Assembly: GCF_022669055.1 (NCBI RefSeq)
Contig: NZ_JAJMLW010000001.1
Location: 620,001-684,000 of the forward strand
Source: Adlercreutzia faecimuris
GTDB taxonomy: Bacteria; Actinomycetota; Coriobacteriia; Coriobacteriales; Eggerthellaceae
Reading direction: 5' to 3'
DNA length: 64,000 nucleotides
Below are positions 50,794 to 59,661 of the stretch, piece by piece (position 1 is the first letter of the stretch; every line of letters begins with the position of its first letter). A program made the position numbers and the translations under genes. The notes below the pieces were generated by a model. It searched no databases. It was not told the origin of the DNA and saw nothing but the letters and a program-made list of their open reading frames with translations.

Positions 50794-50811
50794 CTCTCGG
50801 AAGCGCGCCGC
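50794..50811 (+). repeat. Dispersed repeat family C, fragment
   Basis: CTCTCGGAAGCGCGCCGC, the conserved left end of the 78-base repeat, without the rest of the unit. Confidence 0.5.
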
Positions 50812-50906
50812 TCGCCCTCCGTTGCCCGCCGTACCTGAAAGCGCGTCGTGTCCCCCGGAAGTGCGCTGCGCTCCGAAAACGTCCCTCGCTGCCCGCGCTT
50901 TCTCCC

Positions 50907-50984
50907 CTCTCGAAAGCGCGCCGAGGACTTGCGTGTTGAGGGGGTGGTCGCGCGCACCAGGTGGGCTTTCGTTGCCGGGTGAGC
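50907..50984 (+). repeat. Dispersed repeat family C, full copy
   Basis: A 78-base unit from CTCTCGAAAGCGCGCC through CTTGCGTGTTG and GTGGTCGCGCGCACCAGG to CCGGGTGAGC. Its twin begins at 51042, 135 bases away, in the same orientation with only a few differences. The 736-base gap 50500-51235 holds these repeats and no gene. Confidence 0.8.
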
Positions 50985-51041
50985 TTCCTGCGTCGCGACC
51001 CTCGTCCCGCTCCTTCCTGCCGGTTGTGTCTCCCTCCTCCT

Positions 51042-51119
51042 CTCTCGGAAGCGCGCCGGGGGCTTGCGTGTTGGGGGAGTGGTCGCGCGCACCAGGTGGG
51101 CTTTCATTGCCGGGTGAGC
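51042..51119 (+). repeat. Dispersed repeat family C, full copy
   Basis: Second 78-base direct repeat in this gap. A TACAAT -10-like element at 51169-51174 follows and probably drives the next gene. Confidence 0.8.
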
Positions 51120-51235
51120 CTCCCCTGCGCTGCACCCCTTCCTTCTGGCGCTTTGGGGCGGTCGTGGGTACAATAGAGCCAGCACCAACCCCGCCGCGGT
51201 GCGCCCCGGCGGGTGCCTGAGGAGAGGAAACCCCC

Positions 51236-52999
51236 ATGGTTCGTTCCCACGACGACGCGCCTGACGCCGACGAGCGCGCGTCTGCCGCCCCCGACGCCTC
51301 CGACCTGGAGGGCGTCGCTCCCGCCGAATCCGCCGATCTAGCCGGAAGCCCCGCCGAGACCCCCGCCGCCGCGAAGCCCGCTGCGCCTGAGTCCGCCGAG
51401 GCCGAGGCTGCCTCCGACGAGTCCGAGCCCGTTGACGCGGCGACCGCCGCGGCAGCCGAGTCCGAGGCCGCCGAGCCTGCCGCTGATGCAGCGCCCGCTG
51501 CGGCGGCCGACCTCGCGGTCGACCTGCCGCCCGCCGCTGCCGAGCCCGAGGTCCCCGCCGCCGACGAGGCGTCGCTCGACCCGCTCGCGGCGGCCGCGGC
51601 CGCGGCCCGGCGCGAGGCCGAGCGCGTGCGTGCCGCCGAGAAGGCCCGCGCGTCCGAGCCCGTATCTCCCGAGGTCGCCGCCGAGACGGCGGCGCTCCCC
51701 GCCGACGCCGACCCTGCGTCTGCCGACGTCGACGCCGAGCCCGCCGATCGTCCGCGTCCCGCCGCGGTCCCGGCGGCCACGGCCGCGATGCCCCGCGTCC
51801 AGGAGCCCCGCGTGCGCCCGGCCGCGCCCGCGTCCCGCTCGGCCCGGCCCGCCGCAGCCTACGGCACCGTCGAGCCCGCCCGCTCGCGCACGTCGCGCGG
51901 CGGCCGCCGTGGCATCGCCGTGGCCCTCGTCGTCATCCTGCTGTTCGCGGCCGCAGGCGTTGGCGTGTACTGGTTCTTCTTCGCCGATCGCGGCGGCGAC
52001 GCGCCGCTTTCCGCCGACCGCGGCCAGCGCGTCGCGCTCACGCTCCCGCGCGCCCAGCAGGTGCTCGAGGCCGCCGGCATGGAGGCGCCCGACGCCTCCC
52101 AGTTCCACTACGTGCCCACCGACAACCTCGTGGGCCCGAAGTTCGAAAACGTGGCCGTCGGCGACGTGGTCGAGCGACCCGACGGCAGCGGCGTCATCAT
52201 CACGCGCCAGGTCACGGCCGACGCGCTGTTCCGCAACAAGGGCATGCTGCTGACGGTGCCCGTGACGCTCACCTTCGCCTACGACGAGGCCGGCGAGACG
52301 TGGCGCGAGGGCGACCTGGAGCTGGGCACGATGACGGCCCAGCCGCTCGCAGCGCCCAACGCGGCCCTCATCACCGACGACCTCGATTCGCTGCTGACCG
52401 CCTACGACCCGGCCGTGGGCACCCTGTTCGCTGGCGTCGAGCCCAAGAGCTCGTCGCGCCTGACCACCGGCGGCGGCACCATCACCGTCACCATGGCTAA
52501 GGACGAGCAGGTGGCCGAGTCTGACGCCGAGGGCCGTGAGCACCAGCTGCTCAAGCGCCACAACTGCACCGCGCAGATCGCCGTCACCTGGTCGGACACC
52601 GAGGGCTGGGTGGCGAAGGTCGACCGCCTGAACGACGAGGTGACCGTCGAGGACCTCACCGTGGCGCAGCCCGGCGAAGGCGAGGGGGAAGGCGAGGGCG
52701 AGGAAGGCGAGACCGGCCCCATCGGCCAGGAGGGCGGCCGGCCCGAGTACGGGCTGAAGTGCTCGACCGGCGACCTCGTGGAGCTGGGCGGCACCGTGAC
52801 GGGCACCCCGGGCTCGCTCACGTTCAAGCCCGACGGCGGCCTGCGCCTCACCCTGGACGGCAGCCAGCGCGACGTGTGGGCGATGGGCCTGAAGGTGGGC
52901 GACGGCATCGACGCGAGCGCGCTCGTCGGCCGCCACGTCACCGTCGTGGGCACCATCAGCTCCGCCGGCCTCAACGCCGAGGAGGTGACGGTCGGCTAG
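51236..52999 (+). CDS. Bitopic membrane protein with acidic disordered cytoplasmic half
   Basis: A 587-residue protein. Residues 1-225 are Ala/Glu/Asp/Pro-rich and disordered. A single transmembrane helix (about 227-250: GIAVALVVILLFAAAGVGVY) leads to an extracellular domain with two parts. Near 480-505 is a Gly/Glu repeat linker. The end (about 515-587) looks like a small beta-barrel (GLKCSTGDLVELGGTVTGTP, TVVGTISSAGLNAEEV). No family is recognised with confidence. It is monocistronic with a GAGGAGAGGA ribosome site. Confidence 0.68.
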   Translation: MVRSHDDAPDADERASAAPDASDLEGVAPAESADLAGSPAETPAAAKPAAPESAEAEAASDESEPVDAATAAAAESEAAEPAADAAPAAAADLAVDLPPAAAEPEVPAADEASLDPLAAAAAAARREAERVRAAEKARASEPVSPEVAAETAALPADADPASADVDAEPADRPRPAAVPAATAAMPRVQEPRVRPAAPASRSARPAAAYGTVEPARSRTSRGGRRGIAVALVVILLFAAAGVGVYWFFFADRGGDAPLSADRGQRVALTLPRAQQVLEAAGMEAPDASQFHYVPTDNLVGPKFENVAVGDVVERPDGSGVIITRQVTADALFRNKGMLLTVPVTLTFAYDEAGETWREGDLELGTMTAQPLAAPNAALITDDLDSLLTAYDPAVGTLFAGVEPKSSSRLTTGGGTITVTMAKDEQVAESDAEGREHQLLKRHNCTAQIAVTWSDTEGWVAKVDRLNDEVTVEDLTVAQPGEGEGEGEGEEGETGPIGQEGGRPEYGLKCSTGDLVELGGTVTGTPGSLTFKPDGGLRLTLDGSQRDVWAMGLKVGDGIDASALVGRHVTVVGTISSAGLNAEEVTVG

Positions 53000-53086
53000 C
53001 CCTGCCGCCCGCGGTGCGCGCCCGCCGCGCCCCGCATCCGCATCCAGCGCACGCCCGAAGGCCTCGCCCACCGCGGGGCCTTCGTC

Positions 53087-53219
53087 TTCCCGGGCGCCAT
53101 CTCGCCACGGGCTGCCGTCTTCCCGGACGCCATCCCACCGCGGGGTCTCCGCCTTCCCGGGTACCATCTCGCCGCGAGGCTGCCGTCTTCCTGGGTGCCA
53201 TCCCGCCGTGGGCTGCCAG
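53087..53219. repeat. Tandem repeat, four units of 33-34 bases
   Basis: Four units beginning TTCCCGG or TTCCTGG at 53087, 53120, 53154 and 53188, each containing a CCAT-C-C-GCCG core. It runs into the inverted-repeat element at 53214. No coding role is apparent. Confidence 0.7.
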
Positions 53220-53384
53220 AAAACGCGACTTATCACATCGCCCTGCCAGAAAATGGGACTTATCACGCGAGATTTCGCCTCAATTCGCGTCGCTGTCTTT
53301 CGCGACCTGGGAAAACGTGCGATAGGGGGCGCCGGTTCTGCGAATCGAGCCCCGAATCGGTGTGATAAGTCGCATTTTCTGGCA
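53214..53384. repeat. Inverted-repeat element, family B
   Basis: A 171-base element bounded by TGCCAGAAAACGCGACTTAT (53214 onward, 24 bases) and its near-perfect complement at 53361-53384. A second copy of the left end lies at 53244-53266. The interior has a GACCTGGGAAAACGT segment resembling the core of family A. No gene inside. Confidence 0.75.
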
Positions 53385-53434
53385 AGGTGGCAATAGCCGG
53401 TGCCTCTTCTCCTTCTCATACCGAGTGGTACAAT

Positions 53435-53640
53435 GGCGGGCATTGGCATTGATGGTCGCGCCGGCAGGCGCGGGCGGGCCGCAAGGGGCGGCCAGCCTGG
53501 GGGAATGCGGGTGGGAATCCCGCGCTATACCAGTAACCGTAAACGCCGGTGGCGCCACCCGCCCTGCGGGGTCGCGGGCACGCGACGCGCCGCCCATCAG
53601 GCAAAGTCGGAACACCCGTCCATCGCGTACAAGCCCTGGA
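53435..53640 (+). ncRNA. Cobalamin riboswitch-like leader
   Basis: The leader between a TACAAT -10-like site (53429) and the gene at 53657 carries the hallmarks of a B12 riboswitch: a GGGAATGCGGGTGGGAATCC core with CCAGTAACCGTAA after it, several GC hairpins, and near the 3' end AAGTCGGAACACCCGTCC, a variant of the B12 box. The downstream genes encode an intrinsic-factor-like protein and an ECF transporter, which fits cobalamin control. The B12 box departs from consensus at a few positions, so a covariance-model search is needed. Confidence 0.72.
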
Positions 53641-53656
53641 AAGCGAGGTTCCGACT

Positions 53657-55903
53657 ATGGTTGGAAGCACTTCCGCGCCCTCATCGGGCGCAACACCCCT
53701 GAAGAAACTGCTCATGATGGTGATGGCGGCGGCCCTCTGCCTGGGCCTGGCTCCCGTCGCCCCCGCCAGCGCCGCCGAGCCGGCAGCCGAGAAGCAGACG
53801 GTCACCGAGGAACTCGGTGCGAACGATCCTCAGCCTGGGAAGGGGGAGGCGTCTTCTCAGAAAGAGGATGCAAAGAACGCCTCGGCGAAGGCTCCCGCGG
53901 CTCAGCTTCAGGCTGCCAGCGCGGCTGTCGATGCCCAGCCGATGACGCAGCTGAGGACGAAGGCGGCCCCGTCGGCCGTGACGGTGGCTCCCACCGTCGT
54001 TGACGGGAAGCTGAGCATTCCCGATCCGCTGCCTGCGGCCAAGTTCTCCGTCGCCCTGACGGTGGTAGATGCCACCGACGGTAACAAGGTGGTCTACAAC
54101 GGCGCCGTCGAGAACATGGCCCCCGGCAGCACCGTGCTCGACATGCTGAAGGCGGCCGGCTTCACCGAGGTGGCCGACCTGGCGGAGACGGCCGGAAACG
54201 ACCGGGCGTTCTGCCTCACCTACGACTCGCCCTACTTCCTGGGCAAGGGCTACGACCCGGCCACCGGCGCCTTCTGGACCACCATGGCCGACGGGTCGTC
54301 CGACAACTACGACGACGCCATGGCCTCCTCGCCGCTGAAGGCGGGCGGCAGCTACCAGTACGTCTACGGCACCGCGACCAGCTTCGCCTACAGCGATGCT
54401 ATTCCCGACCCCCTGGCGAAGGCCTCGTTCCCGGCGGCCCTCACCGTGTTCGACGCTGTGGACGGCAAGGTGGTCTACAACGGCGCCGTCGAGAACATGG
54501 CCCCCGGCAGCACCGTGCTCGACATGCTGAAGGCGGCCGGCTTCACCGAGGTGGCCGACCTGGCGGAGACGGCCGGAAACGACCGGGCGTTCTGCCTCAC
54601 CTACGACTCGCCCTACTTCCTGGGCAAGGGCTACGACCCGGCCACCGGCGCCTTCTGGACCACCATGGCCGACGGGTCGTCCGACAACTACGACGACGCC
54701 ATGGCCTCCTCGCCGCTGAAGGCGGGCGGCAGCTACCAGTACGTCTACGGCACCGAGACCGCCTTCGCCTACGGTGTCCAGGGGGTCGCGGCTCCCGATC
54801 CCAAGCCGGACGACTCGGCCTATGCCACCTGCAAGTACGACGCGGCCAAGGCGGCCTCGCTCCAACAGAACCTGGCGGCGCGCTTCTCCCGGGGCGGCGC
54901 CGAGGCGGCTATCGACAACACCACGGCCTTCGCGGCCATAGCCCTGAATGACCTCGGCTTGGGCGCGAGCATCGACGGAAGCGCCATTCTGGCTAGCCTC
55001 GCCGATTACGAGAAGGCCAACGGCGCTCCCATTCGCGCAGGCGCCCTGGCGAAGTACATCCTGGCGCTCACGGCTGCCGGCGTAGACTGCACGAGGGCGC
55101 CGATGGGGGGCGCCACGCACAATCTGGTCGCCGAGATGGAGGCCCTGATATCCGAGGACGCGATGAGCGTCTACGATGCCGTCATGATCCTGCCCGTCTA
55201 CGGCGACGCGGGCTACGAGCAGGGCTCGTGCGCGATGTCGGTGCAGGATCTCGTCGACTACCTTGTCGCAAGCCAGCAGGATAACGGTCTGTTCACGGTT
55301 TCTAGCCCTGATTCGCAGACTGCCTCGCAGGCCATCCTGGCGCTCATTCCCTATCGTTCCCAGCCTGCCGTGTCGAAGGTCATTGACAAGACCGTGGCAA
55401 CCGTCAGGGCCATGCAGCTTCCCGATGGCAGCTTCGCCTACAATCCGGGGGATACGCAGGGCAACTTGGACGCCACAGCTAACGTTGTGGTGGCCCTCGC
55501 GGCCCTGGGCGTCGACCCCCTCTCCCTGGTGACGGACAACGGATCCTCTCCGCTGGGATTCGCGATCGCCCTGGCTGACGACGACCTTGCGGGCTATGCG
55601 AGGGCCCTCGACGAGGATCTGATCGGCAACGAGACGATGGCCTCTGCCACGGTGCTGCTGGCCCTGGCGGCGAACCAGGGCTATCAGAAGGCGGGAGGCG
55701 CCTATGATGCCTACGACCTGACCGCCGTCACCCCGCCGGCTCAGGGGGAGCCGGGGGATGAGGGCGCGGCGAAGGCGCCGGCTGCGGGGACGGCGCTGGC
55801 GCCGACGGGCGACGACGGGCTGGGCGCCGCGGGCGCCGTGGCCGCGCTGGCCCTGGGCGCCGCCGCCTGCGTGGCCACGGCGCGCCGTCGCGAGGCCGCG
55901 TAG
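53657..55903 (+). CDS. LAPTG-anchored intrinsic-factor-like (cobalamin-binding?) surface protein
   Basis: A 748-residue exported protein. A signal peptide (about 1-40) and disordered segment are followed by two DUF4430 (transcobalamin C-terminal-like) domains at about 128-245 and 255-375. An alpha/alpha-barrel of prenyltransferase-like repeats follows (about 392-700, with YLVASQQDNGLFTV and AMQLPDGSFAYNPGD). DUF4430 plus an alpha-barrel is the domain pairing of eukaryotic intrinsic factor and transcobalamin. The C-terminus is LAPTGDD, a hydrophobic helix and RRR, a class-E sortase signal like that at 37606-38538. A B12-riboswitch-like leader and ECF transporter genes support cobalamin capture. 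The DUF4430 coding repeats share 289 identical bases. Confidence 0.85.
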   Translation: MVGSTSAPSSGATPLKKLLMMVMAAALCLGLAPVAPASAAEPAAEKQTVTEELGANDPQPGKGEASSQKEDAKNASAKAPAAQLQAASAAVDAQPMTQLRTKAAPSAVTVAPTVVDGKLSIPDPLPAAKFSVALTVVDATDGNKVVYNGAVENMAPGSTVLDMLKAAGFTEVADLAETAGNDRAFCLTYDSPYFLGKGYDPATGAFWTTMADGSSDNYDDAMASSPLKAGGSYQYVYGTATSFAYSDAIPDPLAKASFPAALTVFDAVDGKVVYNGAVENMAPGSTVLDMLKAAGFTEVADLAETAGNDRAFCLTYDSPYFLGKGYDPATGAFWTTMADGSSDNYDDAMASSPLKAGGSYQYVYGTETAFAYGVQGVAAPDPKPDDSAYATCKYDAAKAASLQQNLAARFSRGGAEAAIDNTTAFAAIALNDLGLGASIDGSAILASLADYEKANGAPIRAGALAKYILALTAAGVDCTRAPMGGATHNLVAEMEALISEDAMSVYDAVMILPVYGDAGYEQGSCAMSVQDLVDYLVASQQDNGLFTVSSPDSQTASQAILALIPYRSQPAVSKVIDKTVATVRAMQLPDGSFAYNPGDTQGNLDATANVVVALAALGVDPLSLVTDNGSSPLGFAIALADDDLAGYARALDEDLIGNETMASATVLLALAANQGYQKAGGAYDAYDLTAVTPPAQGEPGDEGAAKAPAAGTALAPTGDDGLGAAGAVAALALGAAACVATARRREAA
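54086..54374 (+). repeat. Perfect intragenic direct repeat, copy 1
   Basis: These 289 bases are identical to 54467-54755 (offset 381). They encode most of a DUF4430 domain. Identity at silent sites shows recent duplication or gene conversion. Confidence 0.95.
54467..54755 (+). repeat. Perfect intragenic direct repeat, copy 2
   Basis: Second identical 289-base copy. The sequence between the copies (54375-54466) and on both sides differs, so the identity is confined to the domain core. Confidence 0.95.
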
Positions 55904-55986
55904 GCGCGCGACCCTGCCTGCCCGCTGCGCCGCCAGCCGGCCGCGCGGCGGGTGCTCGCGTAACCGCGTACGGAACGAAGGAGCCG

Positions 55987-56913
55987 ATGATGACGGTGGA
56001 TAGCAAGCCGGGGGCGGACGAGCGCGTCGTCCCCGAGAGGATACGGGAGGGCGCTGCGGGCGGCGCGGCTGCGGGCGGCGCAGCCCCCGCGACCCCCGCG
56101 GCGGCCGACGACGGGGGGCCGGTCACCCCGGCCCCGCGGCGCTCGCGCGTGCCGGTGGTGGTGGCCTCGGCGTGCGCGGCGTGCGTGATAGTCTTCGCGG
56201 CGGGCGGCGTCGCCCTGGGGGCGTTCTCGCAGGAGGGCGCGACGGTCGACCCCTGGGCCTCCACGACGGTGCCCGTCAGGGAGGTGGGCGTGGCGGCCGT
56301 CCTCGACGACTACCTGGACGAGGCGCCCGAGGAGCCCCTGGCCGAGGAGCCGCCCGCCGCGACCGAGGGCGACGCCCCCGCCGCCGAGGAGCCGCAGGCC
56401 CCGGCTGCCGGCTCGGCCGAGACGCCCCCGGTTTCGGGCTCGGCCCCCTCGGGCGGCTCGCAGCCCCCGGCCTCCTCGGGCGGCACGGCTGCCCAGCCCC
56501 CCGCCTCTTCCGGCGGCTCGTCGGGCGGCTCGGGCGGGTCTTCCGGCGACACGGCGGAGAAGCCGGCCGAGACTCCGCCGCCGGCCCCGTCCACCATCAC
56601 CGTCACCGTGTCGGTCGACGGGTCCAAGGCCAAGCCCTCGGGCTACTCGGTGGGCGCCGCCGCGCGCTCGGTGACCCTGCCGGCGGGCGCGACGGCCTAT
56701 GACGCGCTGGTCGCCACGGGGCTGTCGGTCAACATGTCCGGCGGCTACGTGCGCTCCATCGGCGGCCTGGCCGAGTTCTCCTGCGGCGCGGGCAGCGGGT
56801 GGATGTACGGCGTCAACGGGACGTATCCCAAGAAGTCGTGCACCGCCTACAAGCTGTCTGCTGGCGATACCGTGCGCTGGGTGTACACCCTGGACAACGG
56901 CAATGACCTCTAG
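55987..56913 (+). CDS. Membrane-anchored DUF4430 protein
   Basis: A 308-residue protein. A short cytoplasmic N-terminus is followed by one transmembrane helix (about 57-80), a Pro/Ser/Gly-rich stalk (about 110-200) and a C-terminal DUF4430 domain (about 203-308; GATAYDALVATGLSVNM, CGAGSGWMYGVNGTYPKK). It probably holds cobalamin near the membrane and passes it from the wall-anchored protein to the ECF transporter. Its stop overlaps the EcfT start by 11 bases. Confidence 0.82.
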   Translation: MMTVDSKPGADERVVPERIREGAAGGAAAGGAAPATPAAADDGGPVTPAPRRSRVPVVVASACAACVIVFAAGGVALGAFSQEGATVDPWASTTVPVREVGVAAVLDDYLDEAPEEPLAEEPPAATEGDAPAAEEPQAPAAGSAETPPVSGSAPSGGSQPPASSGGTAAQPPASSGGSSGGSGGSSGDTAEKPAETPPPAPSTITVTVSVDGSKAKPSGYSVGAAARSVTLPAGATAYDALVATGLSVNMSGGYVRSIGGLAEFSCGAGSGWMYGVNGTYPKKSCTAYKLSAGDTVRWVYTLDNGNDL

Positions 56914-57943
56914 CGCTCCCGCGGCGGGCGCGGCAGAGGCGGGGAGGGCGGGCGGCCGCGTGGCCCCGGACGCCGGCGCCCGCGCGACTGCGCCTGGCGC
57001 CCAGCGCCCACGCGGCGCTCGCACCCGCTGCGACGACGCGTCCGGAACGTCCGCCGTCCCCGCCCCCGCAGCGCCCCCGGCGGGCGCGGCCGTCCTCGAC
57101 GCGGTGCACCCGGCGGTGCCGCTCGCGTTCTTCGCGGCGGCGCTCGCGCTCACCATGGCGGCCTTCCAGCCGGTGCTCATCGGCCTGTCGCTGGCCGGGG
57201 CGCTCGCCTGCGGCGCGCTGCTGCGCGGGCCCCGCGCCGTGGCCCGCGAGCTGCGCTGGCAGGTGCCGCTCTTCCTGGTCATCGCCGTGGCGAACCCGCT
57301 GTTCGCGGCCCAGGGATCCACCGAGCTCGCCCGCGTGGGCACCTTCGCCCTCTACGGCGAGAGTCTGGCCTACGGGGCGGCCATGGGCGCGCTGCTCATG
57401 GCGACGCTGCTGTGGTTCGCGGCCGCGTCGGCGGTGCTGTCGGCCGACCGCGTGATGACGGCGCTCGGCGGCCGCGCGCCGGCGCTGGCGCTCATGCTGT
57501 CCATGGCGCTGCGCCTGGTACCGCGGTTCAGCCGCTGCGGCCGCGCTATCGCCGATGCCCAGGCGGCCTGCTCGAAGGCGGCGCCCCGCGGCCGCCGCGC
57601 CGCGCTGTCGTCCGGCCTGCGCCAGATGTCGGTGCTCGTCGGCTGGTCGATGGAGGACAGCCTGGAGACGGCCGACTCCATGCGCGCCCGCGGCTGGGCC
57701 TCCGGCGCGCGCCGCACCACCTACCAGCGCCAGCGCTTCCGCGGCCGCGACGCCGCGCTCATGGCGGCGGTGCTGGGCCTGGCCGCCCTGTCCGCGGCCG
57801 TGGCCGTGGCGGCGGTGGGGTCGTTCCGCTTCTACCCGACGCTGACGCCGCTTTCCTGGTGGTGGGGCTACGGGCCCTACGCCCTGTTCTTCTTCCTGCC
57901 CTGTGCCCTGATTGGAGGCGAGCGCCTGCGATGGACGCGCTGA
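56903..57943 (+). CDS. ECF transporter transmembrane subunit (EcfT/CbiQ-like)
   Basis: A 346-residue protein. The first ~70 residues are a disordered Ala/Arg-rich leader. Five to six membrane helices follow. The cytoplasmic coupling region has the two Ala-Arg-Gly-type motifs that contact the ATPases, seen as DSMRARGWASGARRT near residues 250-270. The start overlaps the DUF4430 gene and the end overlaps the ATPase gene, so this is one tightly coupled operon. Confidence 0.87.
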   Translation: MTSSAPAAGAAEAGRAGGRVAPDAGARATAPGAQRPRGARTRCDDASGTSAVPAPAAPPAGAAVLDAVHPAVPLAFFAAALALTMAAFQPVLIGLSLAGALACGALLRGPRAVARELRWQVPLFLVIAVANPLFAAQGSTELARVGTFALYGESLAYGAAMGALLMATLLWFAAASAVLSADRVMTALGGRAPALALMLSMALRLVPRFSRCGRAIADAQAACSKAAPRGRRAALSSGLRQMSVLVGWSMEDSLETADSMRARGWASGARRTTYQRQRFRGRDAALMAAVLGLAALSAAVAVAAVGSFRFYPTLTPLSWWWGYGPYALFFFLPCALIGGERLRWTR

Positions 57944-59661
57944 CCTACCACGGATTCACCTTCGCCTACCCCCACGGCTCCCCTGTGCTGGCCGACGTCG
58001 ACTGGTCGGTGCCGGCCGGCGCCTTCGCCGTGCTGGTGGGCGCCACCGGGTCGGGCAAGACGACGCTTCTGCGCTGCGCCAAGCCCGAGCTGGCCCCCGT
58101 GGGCGAGCGGGCGGGCGCGGTGCTGCTGGGAGGCGAGCCCCTCGCCGCGGGCGGCCGCGAGCCGCGCATCGGCTACGTGTCCCAAGATGCGGACAACCAG
58201 ATAGTCTGCGACAAGGTGTGGCACGAGCTGGCCTTCGGCCTGGAGAACCTGGGGACGCCGCCGGACGACATGCGCCGGCGCGTGGCCGAGGTGGCGCACT
58301 TCTTCGGCATGGAGCCGTGGTTCCGCCGCAGCGCCGAGGAGCTCTCCGGCGGCCAGAAGGCGCTCGTGTGCCTGGCGTCGGTGCTGGTCATGCAGCCGTC
58401 GGTGCTGCTCTTAGACGAGCCGACCGCCCAGCTGGACCCGGTGGCGCAGAAGAGCTTCCTCCACGCGCTGTTCCGCCTCAACCGCGAGCTGGGGCTCACG
58501 GTGGTCGTGGCCACGCACAGCCCCGAGACCATGGTCGACTACGCCACCATGGCCGCGCGCGTCGTCGGCGGCCGCGTGGCGCCGGCCTCGCTCGACGAGT
58601 TCCGCTATGGGCGCGGGAAAATAGCGGGGGAGGGAAGGGAAGGCGCGGAAGGCGGGTGCGCGGCGGGCGCGGCCAGCGAGCGCGCGGCGGCCGCGAGCGC
58701 GGCGGCACCGGGCGGGCCCGGCGCGCTGCCGGGCGTGTCGGGCGGGCGCGGCGTGCTGGCGGGTGCGGCCGCGGGCGTGCCGGGCGGACGCGCGGCCGGC
58801 GCCCCGGCCCCCGAGGGCGCCCCGGCGCTGCGCTTCTCCGACGCGTGGTTCCGCTACGACCGCGCCGCCGACTGGGTGCTGCGCGGCCTCGACCTCACGC
58901 TGGGCGAGGGACGCATCCACGCCATCGTCGGCGGCAACGGCTGCGGCAAGTCGACGCTCCTGCGCGCCGCCGCCGGCACCCTGCGCCTCGAGCGCGGCAA
59001 GCTGGCCAACGCCCTGCGCGCCGACCAGGCCCTCCTGCCGCAGAACCCCAAGATGCTGCTCGTGTGCGACACGGTGGCCGAGGAGCTGGCCGAGTGGGCC
59101 GACGCCGGCGGCTACGGGCCCGACGCCATCGCGCGCGTCGCGGGCCAGCTCGGCCTCGCGGGGCTTGACGACCGGCACCCCTACGACCTGTCCGGCGGCC
59201 AGCAGCAGAAGCTGGCGCTGGCGAAGCTGCTCCTGGTCGAGCCGCGGCTGCTGCTGATGGACGAGCCCACTAAGGGGCTCGACGCGCCCTCGCGCCTGGA
59301 GATCGCGCGCATCCTGCGCCACCTGCGCGCCGAGGGGCGCACCATCGTGCTGGTCACCCACGACGTGGCCTTCGCCTCGCGCGTGGCCGACACTATGACG
59401 ATGCTCTTCGACGGTGAGGTGGCCTGCACCCAGCCTCCCGCCGAGTTCTGCGAGCGCAACCTCTTCTACCGCCCCCAGCCCGATGGCTTCACCATCCTAT
59501 GGGATGCTCAGGAGGAGAAGGAGGGGGCGCGGAAGCGGGCCTCCGCGCTCGCGGGGGAGGGGAGCCAGCTCGACGGCCCGACAGCCTCGCGGGACGCGCA
59601 GGATGCGGGGTGGCCCGACGGCCCGGCGGCCCCGCGGGGTGAGCGGGGGGCGGGCCGATGA
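57931..59661 (+). CDS. ECF transporter ATPase with two fused ABC domains (EcfA-EcfA')
   Basis: A 576-residue protein with two complete nucleotide-binding domains. Domain 1 has Walker A GATGSGKT, signature ELSGGQKAL and Walker B VLLLDEPT. Domain 2 has Walker A GGNGCGKS, signature DLSGGQQQK and Walker B LLMDEPT. A Gly/Ala-rich linker joins them (about 235-290). ECF transporters normally use two separate ATPases; here they are fused. The ATG at 57931 overlaps the EcfT stop. Confidence 0.93.
   Translation: MDALTYHGFTFAYPHGSPVLADVDWSVPAGAFAVLVGATGSGKTTLLRCAKPELAPVGERAGAVLLGGEPLAAGGREPRIGYVSQDADNQIVCDKVWHELAFGLENLGTPPDDMRRRVAEVAHFFGMEPWFRRSAEELSGGQKALVCLASVLVMQPSVLLLDEPTAQLDPVAQKSFLHALFRLNRELGLTVVVATHSPETMVDYATMAARVVGGRVAPASLDEFRYGRGKIAGEGREGAEGGCAAGAASERAAAASAAAPGGPGALPGVSGGRGVLAGAAAGVPGGRAAGAPAPEGAPALRFSDAWFRYDRAADWVLRGLDLTLGEGRIHAIVGGNGCGKSTLLRAAAGTLRLERGKLANALRADQALLPQNPKMLLVCDTVAEELAEWADAGGYGPDAIARVAGQLGLAGLDDRHPYDLSGGQQQKLALAKLLLVEPRLLLMDEPTKGLDAPSRLEIARILRHLRAEGRTIVLVTHDVAFASRVADTMTMLFDGEVACTQPPAEFCERNLFYRPQPDGFTILWDAQEEKEGARKRASALAGEGSQLDGPTASRDAQDAGWPDGPAAPRGERGAGR

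Noticed and set aside
50907-51119. Possible CRISPR array from the direct repeats
   Set aside because: Only two 78-base units with no spacer-length regularity and no cas genes; it is a dispersed repeat family.
53087-53219. Possible CRISPR array from the 33-34-base tandem units
   Set aside because: Units are contiguous without spacers and degenerate.
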